Source: Allobosea sp. BK604 (GTDB taxonomy: Bacteria; Pseudomonadota; Alphaproteobacteria; Rhizobiales; Beijerinckiaceae). From it: a DNA stretch of 64,000 bases. Made by a program: the position numbers and the translations under genes. The notes beneath the pieces are model-generated. The model saw only the letters and a list, made by a program, of their open reading frames with translations, was not told the origin of the DNA and did no database searches. The stretch spans positions 726,768 to 790,767 of the forward strand of contig NZ_SLZF01000003.1 in assembly GCF_004341515.1 (NCBI RefSeq). Reading direction: 5' to 3'. This document shows positions 35,300 through 43,972 of this stretch, piece after piece. Each line of letters starts with the position of its first letter. Position 1 is the stretch's first letter.

Positions 35300-36184
35300 A
35301 TGCGATCGTCCCCGCAGATCAGCGAAGAGATCAAGCCATGGCTGTTCGCGGCGCCCGCAGCGCTGATCTTCCTGGTCGTATTGGTCTACCCGATGGTCTA
35401 TTCGATTTATCTCAGCCTGTTCCAGTGGAACGGCGTCTCGTCCACGAAGGTCTTCGTCGGCTTCGGAAACTATATCGAGCTCTTCACCGACAACCGTGTC
35501 TTCTGGATCGCGTTCAAGAATAACGTGATCTGGGTTCTGCTGTCGGTGACGGTGCCCACCGGGATCGGCCTTGCGCTGGCGCTCGTGCTCAATACCGGCT
35601 TCGCTGGAACCGCCTTATTCCGCAGCGTCTTCTATTTCCCGGCGATCCTGTCGATGAGCATCGTCGGGCTGATCTGGAGCTGGATCTACCATCCGACGCT
35701 CGGCCTGCTGAACCAGACGTTGCACGCGCTGGGCTGGACCTGGCTCGAGCTTCATTGGCTCTCCAACCCCAGGATCGCACTCTATTCCGTGTTCGTCTCG
35801 GCCGCCTGGCACAATGCCGGCCTGCCGATGCTGCTCTTCCTGGCCGGCCTGCAGACCATTCCGAAGGAATGCATCGAGGCGGCGCGGATCGACGGCGCGA
35901 CGCGCGCACAGATCATGCGCTTCGTCACCATCCCGCTTCTGCGGGAGACGACGCTCATCGTGATCGCCATCACCGCGATCAATTCGCTGAAGGTCTACGA
36001 CATCATCTACGTGATGACCTATGGCGGCCCGGCCAACCAGACGCAGGTTCTGGGCACCTGGATGTACTTCCTCACCTATAACCAGAACGAGGTCGGGCTA
36101 GGCACGGCCATCGCCGTCATCCTCTTCGTCATGACGATGCTCTTCGCGGTGCCCTATGCCCGCTATATGGCGCGCGACCAGTGA
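35300..36184 (+). CDS. CUT1-family sugar ABC transporter permease (MalF-like, apiose module)
   Basis: 294 residues with six hydrophobic segments. The EAA loop reads IPKECIEAARIDGATRAQI followed by VTIPLLRETTLIVIAI. It opens with a short cytoplasmic tail and LFAAPAALIFLVVLVYPMVY, typical of UgpA/MalF-type permeases. Its stop overlaps the GTG start of the next permease. No ATPase lies in this operon. Confidence 0.9.
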   Translation: MRSSPQISEEIKPWLFAAPAALIFLVVLVYPMVYSIYLSLFQWNGVSSTKVFVGFGNYIELFTDNRVFWIAFKNNVIWVLLSVTVPTGIGLALALVLNTGFAGTALFRSVFYFPAILSMSIVGLIWSWIYHPTLGLLNQTLHALGWTWLELHWLSNPRIALYSVFVSAAWHNAGLPMLLFLAGLQTIPKECIEAARIDGATRAQIMRFVTIPLLRETTLIVIAITAINSLKVYDIIYVMTYGGPANQTQVLGTWMYFLTYNQNEVGLGTAIAVILFVMTMLFAVPYARYMARDQ

Positions 36185-37053
36185 CTGTCGCCGACGCATC
36201 GCTTTCGGCAGGGGAGGTCGTGGTGCCCCGCGCCTCGCGCTTCCGGGTGGGTTCGGCCGGCTTCTATACGCTCATCGGTGTCGGCGCCCTGCTCTGGTCG
36301 ACGCCGCTGATCGTGCTGCTCTTCACAGCGGTGAAGACGCCGGGGGATTTCGCGCAGAACGGAGCCCTTTCCTGGCCACGGTCGCTGGAACTGTCCAATT
36401 TCAGCGAGGCTTGGCGGCTCGGCATCAAGACCTACTTCATGAACTCGCTGGTGATGACCGTCGTGAAGGTCCCGACGGGGATCTTCATTTGCTCGCTCGC
36501 CGCCTTCGCGATCACGCAGATGCGCATGCGCGGCGCCAACGCGCTCTTCACCATCTCGCTGCTCGGAATGATCGTGCCAATGCAGATGACGCTGGTTCCG
36601 CTGACGATCCTCTATCAGCAGATCGGTGCGATCGACAGCCTTGTCGGCCTGTTCTTCCTCTATCTCGGCTTCGGGCTGCCGATCGGCATCCTCGTGCTGC
36701 GCGGCTTCTTCCGCAGCATTCCGCGCGAGCTGACCGAGGCCGCCTTCATCGACGGCTGCTCCTGGTGGGGCGTCTACTGGCGCGTGGTCATGCCGCTGGC
36801 CAAGCCCGCCCTGGTCTCGCTCCTGATCCTGGATGCGATCAGCACCTGGAACGAGTTCATCCTGGCGCAGATCTTCCTGCGCACGGAGAGCCAGCGCACC
36901 TTGCCGCTCGGCGTCGTCATGTTCAGCGGCGAGTTCTCGACGCAATACAACCTGCTCGCAGCCGGCCAGCTGATCACCATCGTGCCCGTGCTGGCGCTCT
37001 ACCTCTTCTTCCAACGCTACTTCGTTCACGGCCTGGCGGGAGCCGTCAAATAG
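36181..37053 (+). CDS. CUT1-family sugar ABC transporter permease (MalG-like, apiose module)
   Basis: 290 residues with six hydrophobic segments. The EAA loop reads IPRELTEAAFIDGCSWWGV followed by VVMPLAKPALVSLLILDA. It ends VHGLAGAVK as usual for the family. It starts with GTG, overlapping the upstream stop (GTGA), so the two permeases are translationally coupled. It forms the importer channel with the preceding gene product. Confidence 0.9.
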   Translation: MTVADASLSAGEVVVPRASRFRVGSAGFYTLIGVGALLWSTPLIVLLFTAVKTPGDFAQNGALSWPRSLELSNFSEAWRLGIKTYFMNSLVMTVVKVPTGIFICSLAAFAITQMRMRGANALFTISLLGMIVPMQMTLVPLTILYQQIGAIDSLVGLFFLYLGFGLPIGILVLRGFFRSIPRELTEAAFIDGCSWWGVYWRVVMPLAKPALVSLLILDAISTWNEFILAQIFLRTESQRTLPLGVVMFSGEFSTQYNLLAAGQLITIVPVLALYLFFQRYFVHGLAGAVK

Positions 37054-37084
37054 GGCGCCCGCCCGTCAATTGCTGGAGAAAGAT

Positions 37085-37987
37085 ATGCTTCCGAACAACA
37101 AGCTGGCACGCTTGATCCTCAATACCGACGCCAAGAACGAGGCGGACGACCAATATTGCATCGTGCAGGCGCTGCTGACGCCAAGCTTCCATTTCCACGG
37201 CATCATCCCGGCCCATTTCGGCACGGTGAAATCCAAGCGCAGCATGGAGGACAGCTACGACGAGACGCTCAAGCTGCTCGACCTGATGCAGCTCGGCGGC
37301 AAGGTCCGCGTCGCGAAGGGCGCCGCCGAGGCGCTGCCGGACGAGGAAACGCCGCGCCCGTCGCCGGGCGCCGAGCTCATCATCGAGCAGGCGCTGAAGG
37401 ATGACCCGCGCCCCCTCTACGTCGCATTCCTCGGGCCGCTGACCGACATGGCCTCGGCTTTGCTGATGGAGCCGAGGATCGCCGAGCGGAACGTCATCGT
37501 CGTCTGGATCGGCGGCGGCTACTGGCCGGTGGGTAATCGCGAGTTCAACCTGCTGAACGACATCCACGCCGCCAATGTGGTGATGAAGTCCAAGGTGCAG
37601 GTCTGGCAGATCCCGATGACGGTCTACCGCATGATGGCCGTCGGCTATGCCGAACTCTACGAGCGCGTTCACGACAAGGGCGCGATCGGCAAATATCTCG
37701 TCGATCAGCTCGTCGAATGGAACTTCAAGCACACGGACGGTCCCTTCGAGCATCGCTCGCTGGGCGACACCCCGGCGCTGAGCGTGATCCTCAATCCCAA
37801 TGGCGGCGTCAGCGAGTGGATCGCGGCGCCGGAGTTCAATTCGTACATGAACTATGTCCATACCGGCAAGAACAGGCCGATCAAGGTCTATCAGACCATA
37901 GATATTCGCTACATCCAGGAAGATTTCTTCGCGAAGATCGCTCGCTTCGCCCGTGGTGTGCAGCCGCTGGCGAAATTCGACGACTGA
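37085..37987 (+). CDS. Nucleoside-hydrolase-like protein with variant metal motif
   Basis: About 300 residues of the inosine-uridine nucleoside hydrolase fold. Classical members open with DTDPGxDDA, which binds the catalytic calcium. Here residues 13-23 read NTDAKNEADDQ, with Asn in place of the first Asp and two extra residues before the Asp pair. The central VAFLGPLTDMASALLMEP and WIGGGYWPVGNREFNLLND match the family. It lies between the apiose importer and apnO. It may release apiose from a glycoside or nucleoside-like substrate; no known step of the pathway needs it. The ATG at 37085 follows GGAGAAAG. Confidence 0.8.
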   Translation: MLPNNKLARLILNTDAKNEADDQYCIVQALLTPSFHFHGIIPAHFGTVKSKRSMEDSYDETLKLLDLMQLGGKVRVAKGAAEALPDEETPRPSPGAELIIEQALKDDPRPLYVAFLGPLTDMASALLMEPRIAERNVIVVWIGGGYWPVGNREFNLLNDIHAANVVMKSKVQVWQIPMTVYRMMAVGYAELYERVHDKGAIGKYLVDQLVEWNFKHTDGPFEHRSLGDTPALSVILNPNGGVSEWIAAPEFNSYMNYVHTGKNRPIKVYQTIDIRYIQEDFFAKIARFARGVQPLAKFDD

Positions 37988-38028
37988 CGGCGCCGTCACA
38001 TCGATCTGGAAATGATGGAAACAATGAC

Positions 38029-38856
38029 ATGACGACCATCGCGTTATTTGGTGCCGGCGGCAAGATGGGGATGCGCCTCTCCGCCAATCTTGTCGGCTCG
38101 CGCTTCGCCGTCCGCCATATCGAAGTCAGCGCTGCCGGGCAGGAGCGGTTGCGCAAGGAGTTCGGCGTTGCGACCGTGGCCCCGGACGAGGCGCTAGACG
38201 GCGCCGACGCTGTCATTTTGGCCGTGCCCGACACGCTGATCGGCAAGGTTGCCACGCAGATAGCGCCTCGCCTCAAGCCCGGCACGATGGTCGTGATCCT
38301 CGACGCTGCCGCGCCCTTCGCCGGCCATCTGCCGGAGCGCGACGACCTCACCTATTTCGTCACCCATCCCTGCCATCCGCCGATCTTCAACGACGAGACC
38401 GATCCGACGGCGAAGAAGGACTATTTCGGCGGCATCGCGGCCAAGCAGCACATCGTTTCGGCGCTGATGCAGGGGCCGGAGGGCGACTACGCGCTGGGCG
38501 AGGAGATCGCCAGGACGATCTGGGCGCCGGTGATGCGCTCGCATCGCGTCACCGTCGAGCAACTGGCGATGCTCGAGCCCGGTCTGTCGGAGACCGTCTG
38601 CGCCACGCTGCTCGTCGTGATGCGCGAGGCGCTCGACGAGACCGTGCGGCGCGGCGTGCCCTACGAGGCGGCGCGCGACTTCCTGCTCGGCCACATGAAC
38701 GTGCTTGCCTCGGTGATCTTCGACGAGCGGGAGGGCGTGTTCTCCGATGCCTGCAATAAGGCGATCGAGTTCGGCAAGCCCGTCCTGATGCAGCCCGACT
38801 GGAGGCGCGTGTTCGAGCCGGAGGAGATCGCCGCCAGCATTCGCAGGATCACCTAG
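38029..38856 (+). CDS. apnO: D-apionate oxidoisomerase ApnO
   Basis: 275 residues: an NAD-binding Rossmann domain (TTIALFGAGGKMGMRLSANL) and a 6-phosphogluconate-dehydrogenase-like helical C-terminal domain. The block FVTHPCHPPIFNDETDPTAK is characteristic of ApnO-type proteins. ApnO converts D-apionate to 3-oxo-isoapionate. Assignment rests on family type together with apsD, apnL, oiaK and a RuBisCO-like gene nearby. A long upstream extension in this frame is a shadow of the nucleoside-hydrolase gene. Confidence 0.85.
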   Translation: MTTIALFGAGGKMGMRLSANLVGSRFAVRHIEVSAAGQERLRKEFGVATVAPDEALDGADAVILAVPDTLIGKVATQIAPRLKPGTMVVILDAAAPFAGHLPERDDLTYFVTHPCHPPIFNDETDPTAKKDYFGGIAAKQHIVSALMQGPEGDYALGEEIARTIWAPVMRSHRVTVEQLAMLEPGLSETVCATLLVVMREALDETVRRGVPYEAARDFLLGHMNVLASVIFDEREGVFSDACNKAIEFGKPVLMQPDWRRVFEPEEIAASIRRIT

Positions 38857-38887
38857 CCATGCCCTTCGCTTGTCTGGTGCTCAGGCC

Positions 38888-39919
38888 ATGACGCGTTTCC
38901 GCGGCGGCCTCGTCGGGTGCGGTTTCTTCGCCATCAACCACCTGCACGCGTGGCGCGATATCGAGGGTGCCGAGATCGTCGCCCTGTGCGACACCGACCG
39001 CGAGCGGCTGGAGGCTGTCGGCAGGCAGTTCGGTGTGGCGCGCCTCTACGGCGACGTTGAGGCGATGCTCGCGGCCGAGCGCCTCGATTTCGTCGACGTG
39101 GCGACGACCGTCGCGAGCCATCGCGCGCTGGTCGAGCGGGCGGCGGCGGCGGGGCTTCCGGTCATTTGCCAGAAGCCATTCGCCGCCTCGCTCGAAGATG
39201 CCGGCGCCATGGTCGATTGCTGCGCGCACGCCGGTGTGCCGCTGATGGTGCACGAGAATTTCCGCTGGCAGACGCCAATCCGCGCAGTGCGCGATGCAAT
39301 CGAGAGTGGCGCCATCGGCGAGCCCTTCTGGGGCCGCGTCTCCTTCAGGTCGGCCTATGACGTATTCTCGGCCCAGCCCTATCTTGCACAGGGCGAGCGG
39401 TTCATCATCGAGGATCTCGGCATTCACAGCCTCGACATCGCCCGCTTCCTGTTCGGCGAGGCGGCGCGCCTGACGGCCCGCACGCGCCGCGTCAACCCGG
39501 CGATTCGCGGCGAGGACGTCGCGACGATGCTGCTCGACCACGGGACGGGCGCGACCTCGGTCGTCGATTGCTCCTATGCCACGCATACGAAGAGCGATCC
39601 CTTCCCCGAAACCTTGGTCGAGGTCGACGGAACGCAAGGCAGCATCCGCCTCGCCCAAGGCTATCGGATGACGGTCACGAGCCGTCAAGGCAGTGTCACG
39701 AGCGATGTCTCGCCACGTCTCCTGCCCTGGGCTGAGCGTCCCTGGTTCAACATTCAGGAAAGCGTACACGCGATCCAGAAGCATTGGGTCGATTGCCTGC
39801 GGAGCGGCGCCGAGCCCGCAACCTCCGGGCGCGACAACCTGAAGACGCTGGCGCTCGTCGAGGCAGCTTATCGCAGCGCGACCGACGGCTCCAGTGTAGA
39901 GCTGGACTCCGCCGCATGA
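38888..39919 (+). CDS. apsD: D-apiose dehydrogenase ApsD (Gfo/Idh/MocA family)
   Basis: About 343 residues. The N-terminal Rossmann fold reads RFRGGLVGCGFFAINHLHAW. The family EKP-like motif appears as CQKPFAASLEDA. The catalytic region shows HENFRWQTPIRAVRDAI and IIEDLGIHSLDIARFLFGEA, which includes the conserved His. These blocks closely resemble rhizobial ApsD, which oxidises D-apiose to D-apiono-lactone. The ATG at 38888 is used in preference to a TTG six codons upstream. The stop overlaps the apnL start (ATGA). Confidence 0.85.
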   Translation: MTRFRGGLVGCGFFAINHLHAWRDIEGAEIVALCDTDRERLEAVGRQFGVARLYGDVEAMLAAERLDFVDVATTVASHRALVERAAAAGLPVICQKPFAASLEDAGAMVDCCAHAGVPLMVHENFRWQTPIRAVRDAIESGAIGEPFWGRVSFRSAYDVFSAQPYLAQGERFIIEDLGIHSLDIARFLFGEAARLTARTRRVNPAIRGEDVATMLLDHGTGATSVVDCSYATHTKSDPFPETLVEVDGTQGSIRLAQGYRMTVTSRQGSVTSDVSPRLLPWAERPWFNIQESVHAIQKHWVDCLRSGAEPATSGRDNLKTLALVEAAYRSATDGSSVELDSAA

Positions 39920-41805
39920 CGAGCCGGCAGGTGCTGATCGATCTCTACGGGACGGACGAGCCGGTGCCGCAGGCGCGCCTGCTGATGGCCGGGCCGCTGA
40001 GCGCCGAGTTCGGCGGCGGCGGCCTGCGTGCCATCAGGATCGACGGCGTGGAGACGCTACGCGCGATCTCCTATGTGGTGCGCGATCGCGACTGGGGAAC
40101 TTATTCGCCCGAACTCGACGACCTGCGCATCGCGCAGGAGGAGGGCTCGTTCTCGGTTTCCTACCGCGCTACTTGCCGCAGCGAGACCGGCACGGTGCTG
40201 CGCTACGACGCAACGATTCGTGGAACGGCGGAGGGCCACCTGCGCTTCGACGTCACCGCCTGTCCCGATGGCGATTTCGAGACAAACCGGTGCGGCTTCT
40301 CGGTCCTCCACCCGATCGTCGACCTGGCGGGGCGCGCGGTCGAGGTCGAGCATTCCGACGGCGCGATCGAACGCTCGATGTTCCCGGACCTGATCGACCC
40401 CTATCAGCCCTTCAAGGACATCCGCGCCATCGCGCATGAGGTCGCCCCTGGGCTGAAGGCGGTCTGCCGCCTCGATGGCGACGTCTTCGAGATGGAGGAT
40501 CAGCGAAACTGGTCCGATGCCTCTTACAAGACCTATGTGCGCCCGCTCGCCTTGCCCTGGCCCTATTTGCTGCCGGCGGGCGAGGCATTCCGGCAAAGCG
40601 TCACGCTGTCTCTCGTCGGAAGTGGCGGCGCTCCGCGCGTCGCGAGCCGGGCGGCACCGGTTGAGATTTCCATCGGCGGGCCGATCGGCCTGCTGCCACG
40701 CTTCGGCCTCGCGGTCACGCCCGAGGACAGCGCCGATGTCGCTGCGCAGATCGAGCACCTCGCGGAGATCGCGCCGCAGACGCTGCTCTACCATCTCGAT
40801 CCCGGGGCCGGGCATGGCCGGGAGGCGCTGGCAGCCTATGCGCAGCTCGCTGCGCTCTGGCCTGCGGAAGCCGTGCTCGAATATGTCGCCTCCTGCGGCG
40901 GCGATCTCGACGAGGAATTCGCGGCGCTGGCCCGCTCGGTGCGAGAGGCCGGCCTTGCGTATGACGCGATCGTCGTCAGCCCTGCGGTCGACCGCCAATC
41001 GACGCCGCCCGGCAGCAAATGGCCGGATTGTCCGCCGCTGGAGGCGGTTTACGCCGCGGCGCGGCGCGCGTTTCCATCGACGCGGCTCGGCGGCGGCACG
41101 CTCGCTTATTTCACCGAGCTGAACCGCAAGCACCCGCCGGTCGAGCTGCTCGATTTCGTCAGCCATTGCACCTGCCCGATCGTTCACGCCGCCGACGATC
41201 TCAGCGTCATGCAGACGCTGGAGGCGCTGCCGTTCATCACACGCTCGGCGCGGGCGATCATCGGCGCAGGCAAGCCCTATCGCATCGGCCCTTCGACCAT
41301 CGGCATGCGGCACAATCCCTATGGCGCCCGCACCATGCCGAACCCGGAGCAGCGCCGCATCCCGATGGCGCTAGACGATCCGCGCCGGCGCGGCCGCTTC
41401 GCCGCGAGCTGGATGGTCGGCTATGCCACCTGTCTCGCAGACGCCGATGTCGAGACCTTTACGGGCGGGGCGCTGACGGGACCGCTCGGCCTGCTCGATC
41501 ATGGCGCTTCGACGCCGGCGTTCCGCGCCGCGTGCCTGCTGGCGGCGCTTGGAGGGCGGCCGCGCCTGCGCTGCCTATCGGAGCGCAGCGGCGAGGTGGC
41601 CTGCCTCGCCGGTCGCCTGCGCGACGGGTGGGCTGTCGCGCTCGCTGCGAACCTCACGGACCGAGCGCAGACGGTGCGCGTCGCCGGCGATGTCGAATGG
41701 GTCGCGCACGGGCTGAACGGAGGCATCGTCCCCAGTGGCAAGGACGGCGGCGTCGAACTGGAGCCTTACGCGGTGCTGCGCTTCGATGCTCCCGAGGGAT
41801 TTTGA
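39916..41805 (+). CDS. apnL: D-apionate lactonase ApnL
   Basis: A 629-residue protein: an N-terminal beta-rich domain (about 1-240, with CGFSVLHPIVDLAG), a TIM-barrel-like middle (about 250-510, with FVSHCTCPIVHAADDLSVMQ) and a short beta C-terminal domain (VALAANLTDRAQTVRVAGD). This length and three-part layout match the ApnL lactonase family, which opens the lactone made by ApsD. It overlaps apsD by 4 bases. Its last 40 bases overlap the 3' end of the convergent GntR gene. Confidence 0.78.
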   Translation: MTSRQVLIDLYGTDEPVPQARLLMAGPLSAEFGGGGLRAIRIDGVETLRAISYVVRDRDWGTYSPELDDLRIAQEEGSFSVSYRATCRSETGTVLRYDATIRGTAEGHLRFDVTACPDGDFETNRCGFSVLHPIVDLAGRAVEVEHSDGAIERSMFPDLIDPYQPFKDIRAIAHEVAPGLKAVCRLDGDVFEMEDQRNWSDASYKTYVRPLALPWPYLLPAGEAFRQSVTLSLVGSGGAPRVASRAAPVEISIGGPIGLLPRFGLAVTPEDSADVAAQIEHLAEIAPQTLLYHLDPGAGHGREALAAYAQLAALWPAEAVLEYVASCGGDLDEEFAALARSVREAGLAYDAIVVSPAVDRQSTPPGSKWPDCPPLEAVYAAARRAFPSTRLGGGTLAYFTELNRKHPPVELLDFVSHCTCPIVHAADDLSVMQTLEALPFITRSARAIIGAGKPYRIGPSTIGMRHNPYGARTMPNPEQRRIPMALDDPRRRGRFAASWMVGYATCLADADVETFTGGALTGPLGLLDHGASTPAFRAACLLAALGGRPRLRCLSERSGEVACLAGRLRDGWAVALAANLTDRAQTVRVAGDVEWVAHGLNGGIVPSGKDGGVELEPYAVLRFDAPEGF

Positions 41806-42512
41806 TCGGGATGGGCGTAGAGTGAGCTCGACCGGTCGAGATGCCTGATCATTGCCGCTTCGGCGGCGTCGACATCGTGGTTGCGGATATGGTCGAGGAT
41901 CTCCGCGTGCTCGGCAAGGGTCAGGTTCTCCTTGCCCGACCAGATCAGCGCCTCGGTGTGGTAGTCGCGCAGCCAGCTCAGGATCGCCTCGCTCACAGCC
42001 TCGTAGATCGGGTTGCCGGAGATCGCTGCGATCTGCGTGTGGAACCGCATGTCGGCCATGATGAAAGCCGCGGGATCGCCGAGCCGCTCGCGCTGCTGGC
42101 GCTGGGTTTCCTCCAGTCGCTCGACATCGGCGGCGCTCGCCTTTTCCGCCGCTTCGCGCACCATGCCGCGCTCGAAGAAGCGGCGCGCCTGCTTGAGGTG
42201 CTCGAGGCTCGCGGGCGATCCCGACAAAAGGATATGCGCCGGAAGGTCAACCTGCTGGAAGATCGATTTCGCCGTCGGCTGTCGCACACGGGCGCGCTCG
42301 CCATGCGCGATGTTGATCAGGCCCATATTGGCCAGCGCCTGCATGGCCTCGCGGATCGCGGGCCGTCCGACGCCGAACCTGTCCATGAGATCGCGCTCGG
42401 ACGGCATGGCATCGCCCGGCGCGAGTTCGCCCTCGGTGATCATCCGCTTCAGGCGGTCGAACACCTCGTGCGACAGCTTTCGCCGGACGATTGCTTCAGT
42501 CGAGTCAGCCAT
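41766..42512 (-). CDS. GntR-family regulator (FadR/NanR-like)
   Basis: 248 residues. A winged-helix domain (about 12-80) has PSERDLMDRFGVGRPAIREA as its recognition region and GERARVRQPTAKSIFQ as the wing. An all-helical FCD effector domain (about 90-235) has MRFHTQIAAISGNPIYEAV and a His-rich metal site (HAEILDHI, IRHLD). It is the likely regulator of the D-apiose genes on both sides, responding to a pathway intermediate. It is transcribed with the kinase and RuBisCO-like genes and is convergent with apnL. Confidence 0.9.
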   Translation of the reverse strand: MADSTEAIVRRKLSHEVFDRLKRMITEGELAPGDAMPSERDLMDRFGVGRPAIREAMQALANMGLINIAHGERARVRQPTAKSIFQQVDLPAHILLSGSPASLEHLKQARRFFERGMVREAAEKASAADVERLEETQRQQRERLGDPAAFIMADMRFHTQIAAISGNPIYEAVSEAILSWLRDYHTEALIWSGKENLTLAEHAEILDHIRNHDVDAAEAAMIRHLDRSSSLYAHPDQNPSGASKRSTA

Positions 42513-42601
42513 TCACGGACTCCGGAACCCCTATCGCAGCGCGACAGCCTTGTGGACCTTCGATCGATTCCCGGCGTTACCACGTTGTGCGCGCCGCGAC
42601 A

Positions 42602-43972
42602 TCACGCGCGGCCCTGCGCGGCGCGGAAGAAATCAGTCTCGCCCATCTGGCCGCCCTTGAACGCAATCTCCACGCCATCCATCACCGGGTCGTCGGCGAG
42701 CGCGCGGCACAGCGGCGCGCCGGCCGCCAGCGGCGCCAGCGCCGTCACCGCATGCAACCCGAGCGCCATGGCGGCATGGCCTGAGGTGTCGCCGCCGGCG
42801 ATGACGACGCGGCGCAGCGCGGCCTCCCGCACCAGCCTGTCGAGGGCGCGGCCGAGGCCATCGCCGATGCGCGCATTGACTTCGCCCGCGTCAGCCCCGG
42901 AGGTCGCGATGGCCGCCGCCAACGCCGCCACGGCGGGATCGTCGGGGCCTTCCGCGGTGTGGATTAGCGGGTTGCGTCCGCGTCGCAGCGCCGCGAGCGC
43001 GAGCGCCGCGCCGCGCTGGACCTCCTTCTCCCAGCTGGAGGCGTCGACGGCCTGAACCGCGTCGAGCCTCACGCTCTCGAAGCCGTTGTCGCGGGCAAAA
43101 GCGATCTGCCGCGCCGTGATCGGCGAGCACGAGCCCGACACCGCGGCGATCTGGCTGCGCGCCGGAGCCCTTTCCTGCAGCGGCGCGTCCTGCAGATATC
43201 CGGCCATGCGCCAATGCGCCGTCAGCGCGTACTCGACGCCCTGCGAGCCGATTGCCAGCAAGCGTTCGCCGCGATGCTCCCAGATCATCCGGCCCGTCTC
43301 GGCGAGCGTCTCCTCGTCGAGGACGTCGAGCGCGAGGATGCGCGCGCCGCTCTGCCGCGCCTCGGCGAGGCGATCGTCACTGCGGCCCTGCTTCATGGCG
43401 GCGAAGTCGACCAGGGCGGACGGCATGCTCGTCTGCTCCGCAAGATGCCGCAGCACGTCCGCCTCCGCCATGGGCGTCACGGGATGGCGGGCCATCACCG
43501 GGTGGCGATCGAGCCGGTGGGCGACGCCACCGACCGCGGCAAAGAGCTGGCCGAATGCCTGATAGCGCGAGATCGCAGGCGCGCCGATCACGAGCGGATG
43601 CCAGGCACCGCCGAGAAGCGGCGCGGCGAGGTCGATCGCCTTGCCGATCGACCCGACATGCGGAGCGGAATCGAAGGTCGAGCAGACCTTGTAATGGAAG
43701 ATCGGCGCCTCGAGTGCCGCCAACATGGCGAACACAGGGGGAAGGTGGCTCTCCATCCAGGCCGGCGATTGCGAACGTGCAGTCCCCGCGACGCCGATCG
43801 CGCGAAACCCCGTCAAGCGCGCGAGCCGCTCTTGTGTTGGCGGGCCGAGAAACAGGATGGTCGGCACGCCGGCGAAGGCGAGCACCTCCATCACGGCGGA
43901 GGAGCCCGTGTAGTCGTCCCCATAGAATGCCAGCAGCAGCCCTTCTGGCAGGCCGGCGGTCGGACGGGTCAT
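42602..43972 (-). CDS. oiaK: Four-carbon acid sugar kinase family protein, probable 3-oxo-isoapionate kinase OiaK
   Basis: About 456 residues of the DUF1537/OtnK kinase family. The N-terminal substrate domain opens LLLAFYGDDYTGSSAVMEVL. The C-terminal nucleotide domain has SGSCSPITARQIAFARDNGF and VVIAGGDTSGHAAMALG, ending with GVEIAFKGGQMGETDFF. In the D-apiose pathway OiaK phosphorylates 3-oxo-isoapionate. The ATG at 43972 overlaps the stop of the RuBisCO-like gene (ATGA). A long upstream extension in the frame is a shadow. Confidence 0.83.
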   Translation of the reverse strand: MTRPTAGLPEGLLLAFYGDDYTGSSAVMEVLAFAGVPTILFLGPPTQERLARLTGFRAIGVAGTARSQSPAWMESHLPPVFAMLAALEAPIFHYKVCSTFDSAPHVGSIGKAIDLAAPLLGGAWHPLVIGAPAISRYQAFGQLFAAVGGVAHRLDRHPVMARHPVTPMAEADVLRHLAEQTSMPSALVDFAAMKQGRSDDRLAEARQSGARILALDVLDEETLAETGRMIWEHRGERLLAIGSQGVEYALTAHWRMAGYLQDAPLQERAPARSQIAAVSGSCSPITARQIAFARDNGFESVRLDAVQAVDASSWEKEVQRGAALALAALRRGRNPLIHTAEGPDDPAVAALAAAIATSGADAGEVNARIGDGLGRALDRLVREAALRRVVIAGGDTSGHAAMALGLHAVTALAPLAAGAPLCRALADDPVMDGVEIAFKGGQMGETDFFRAAQGRA

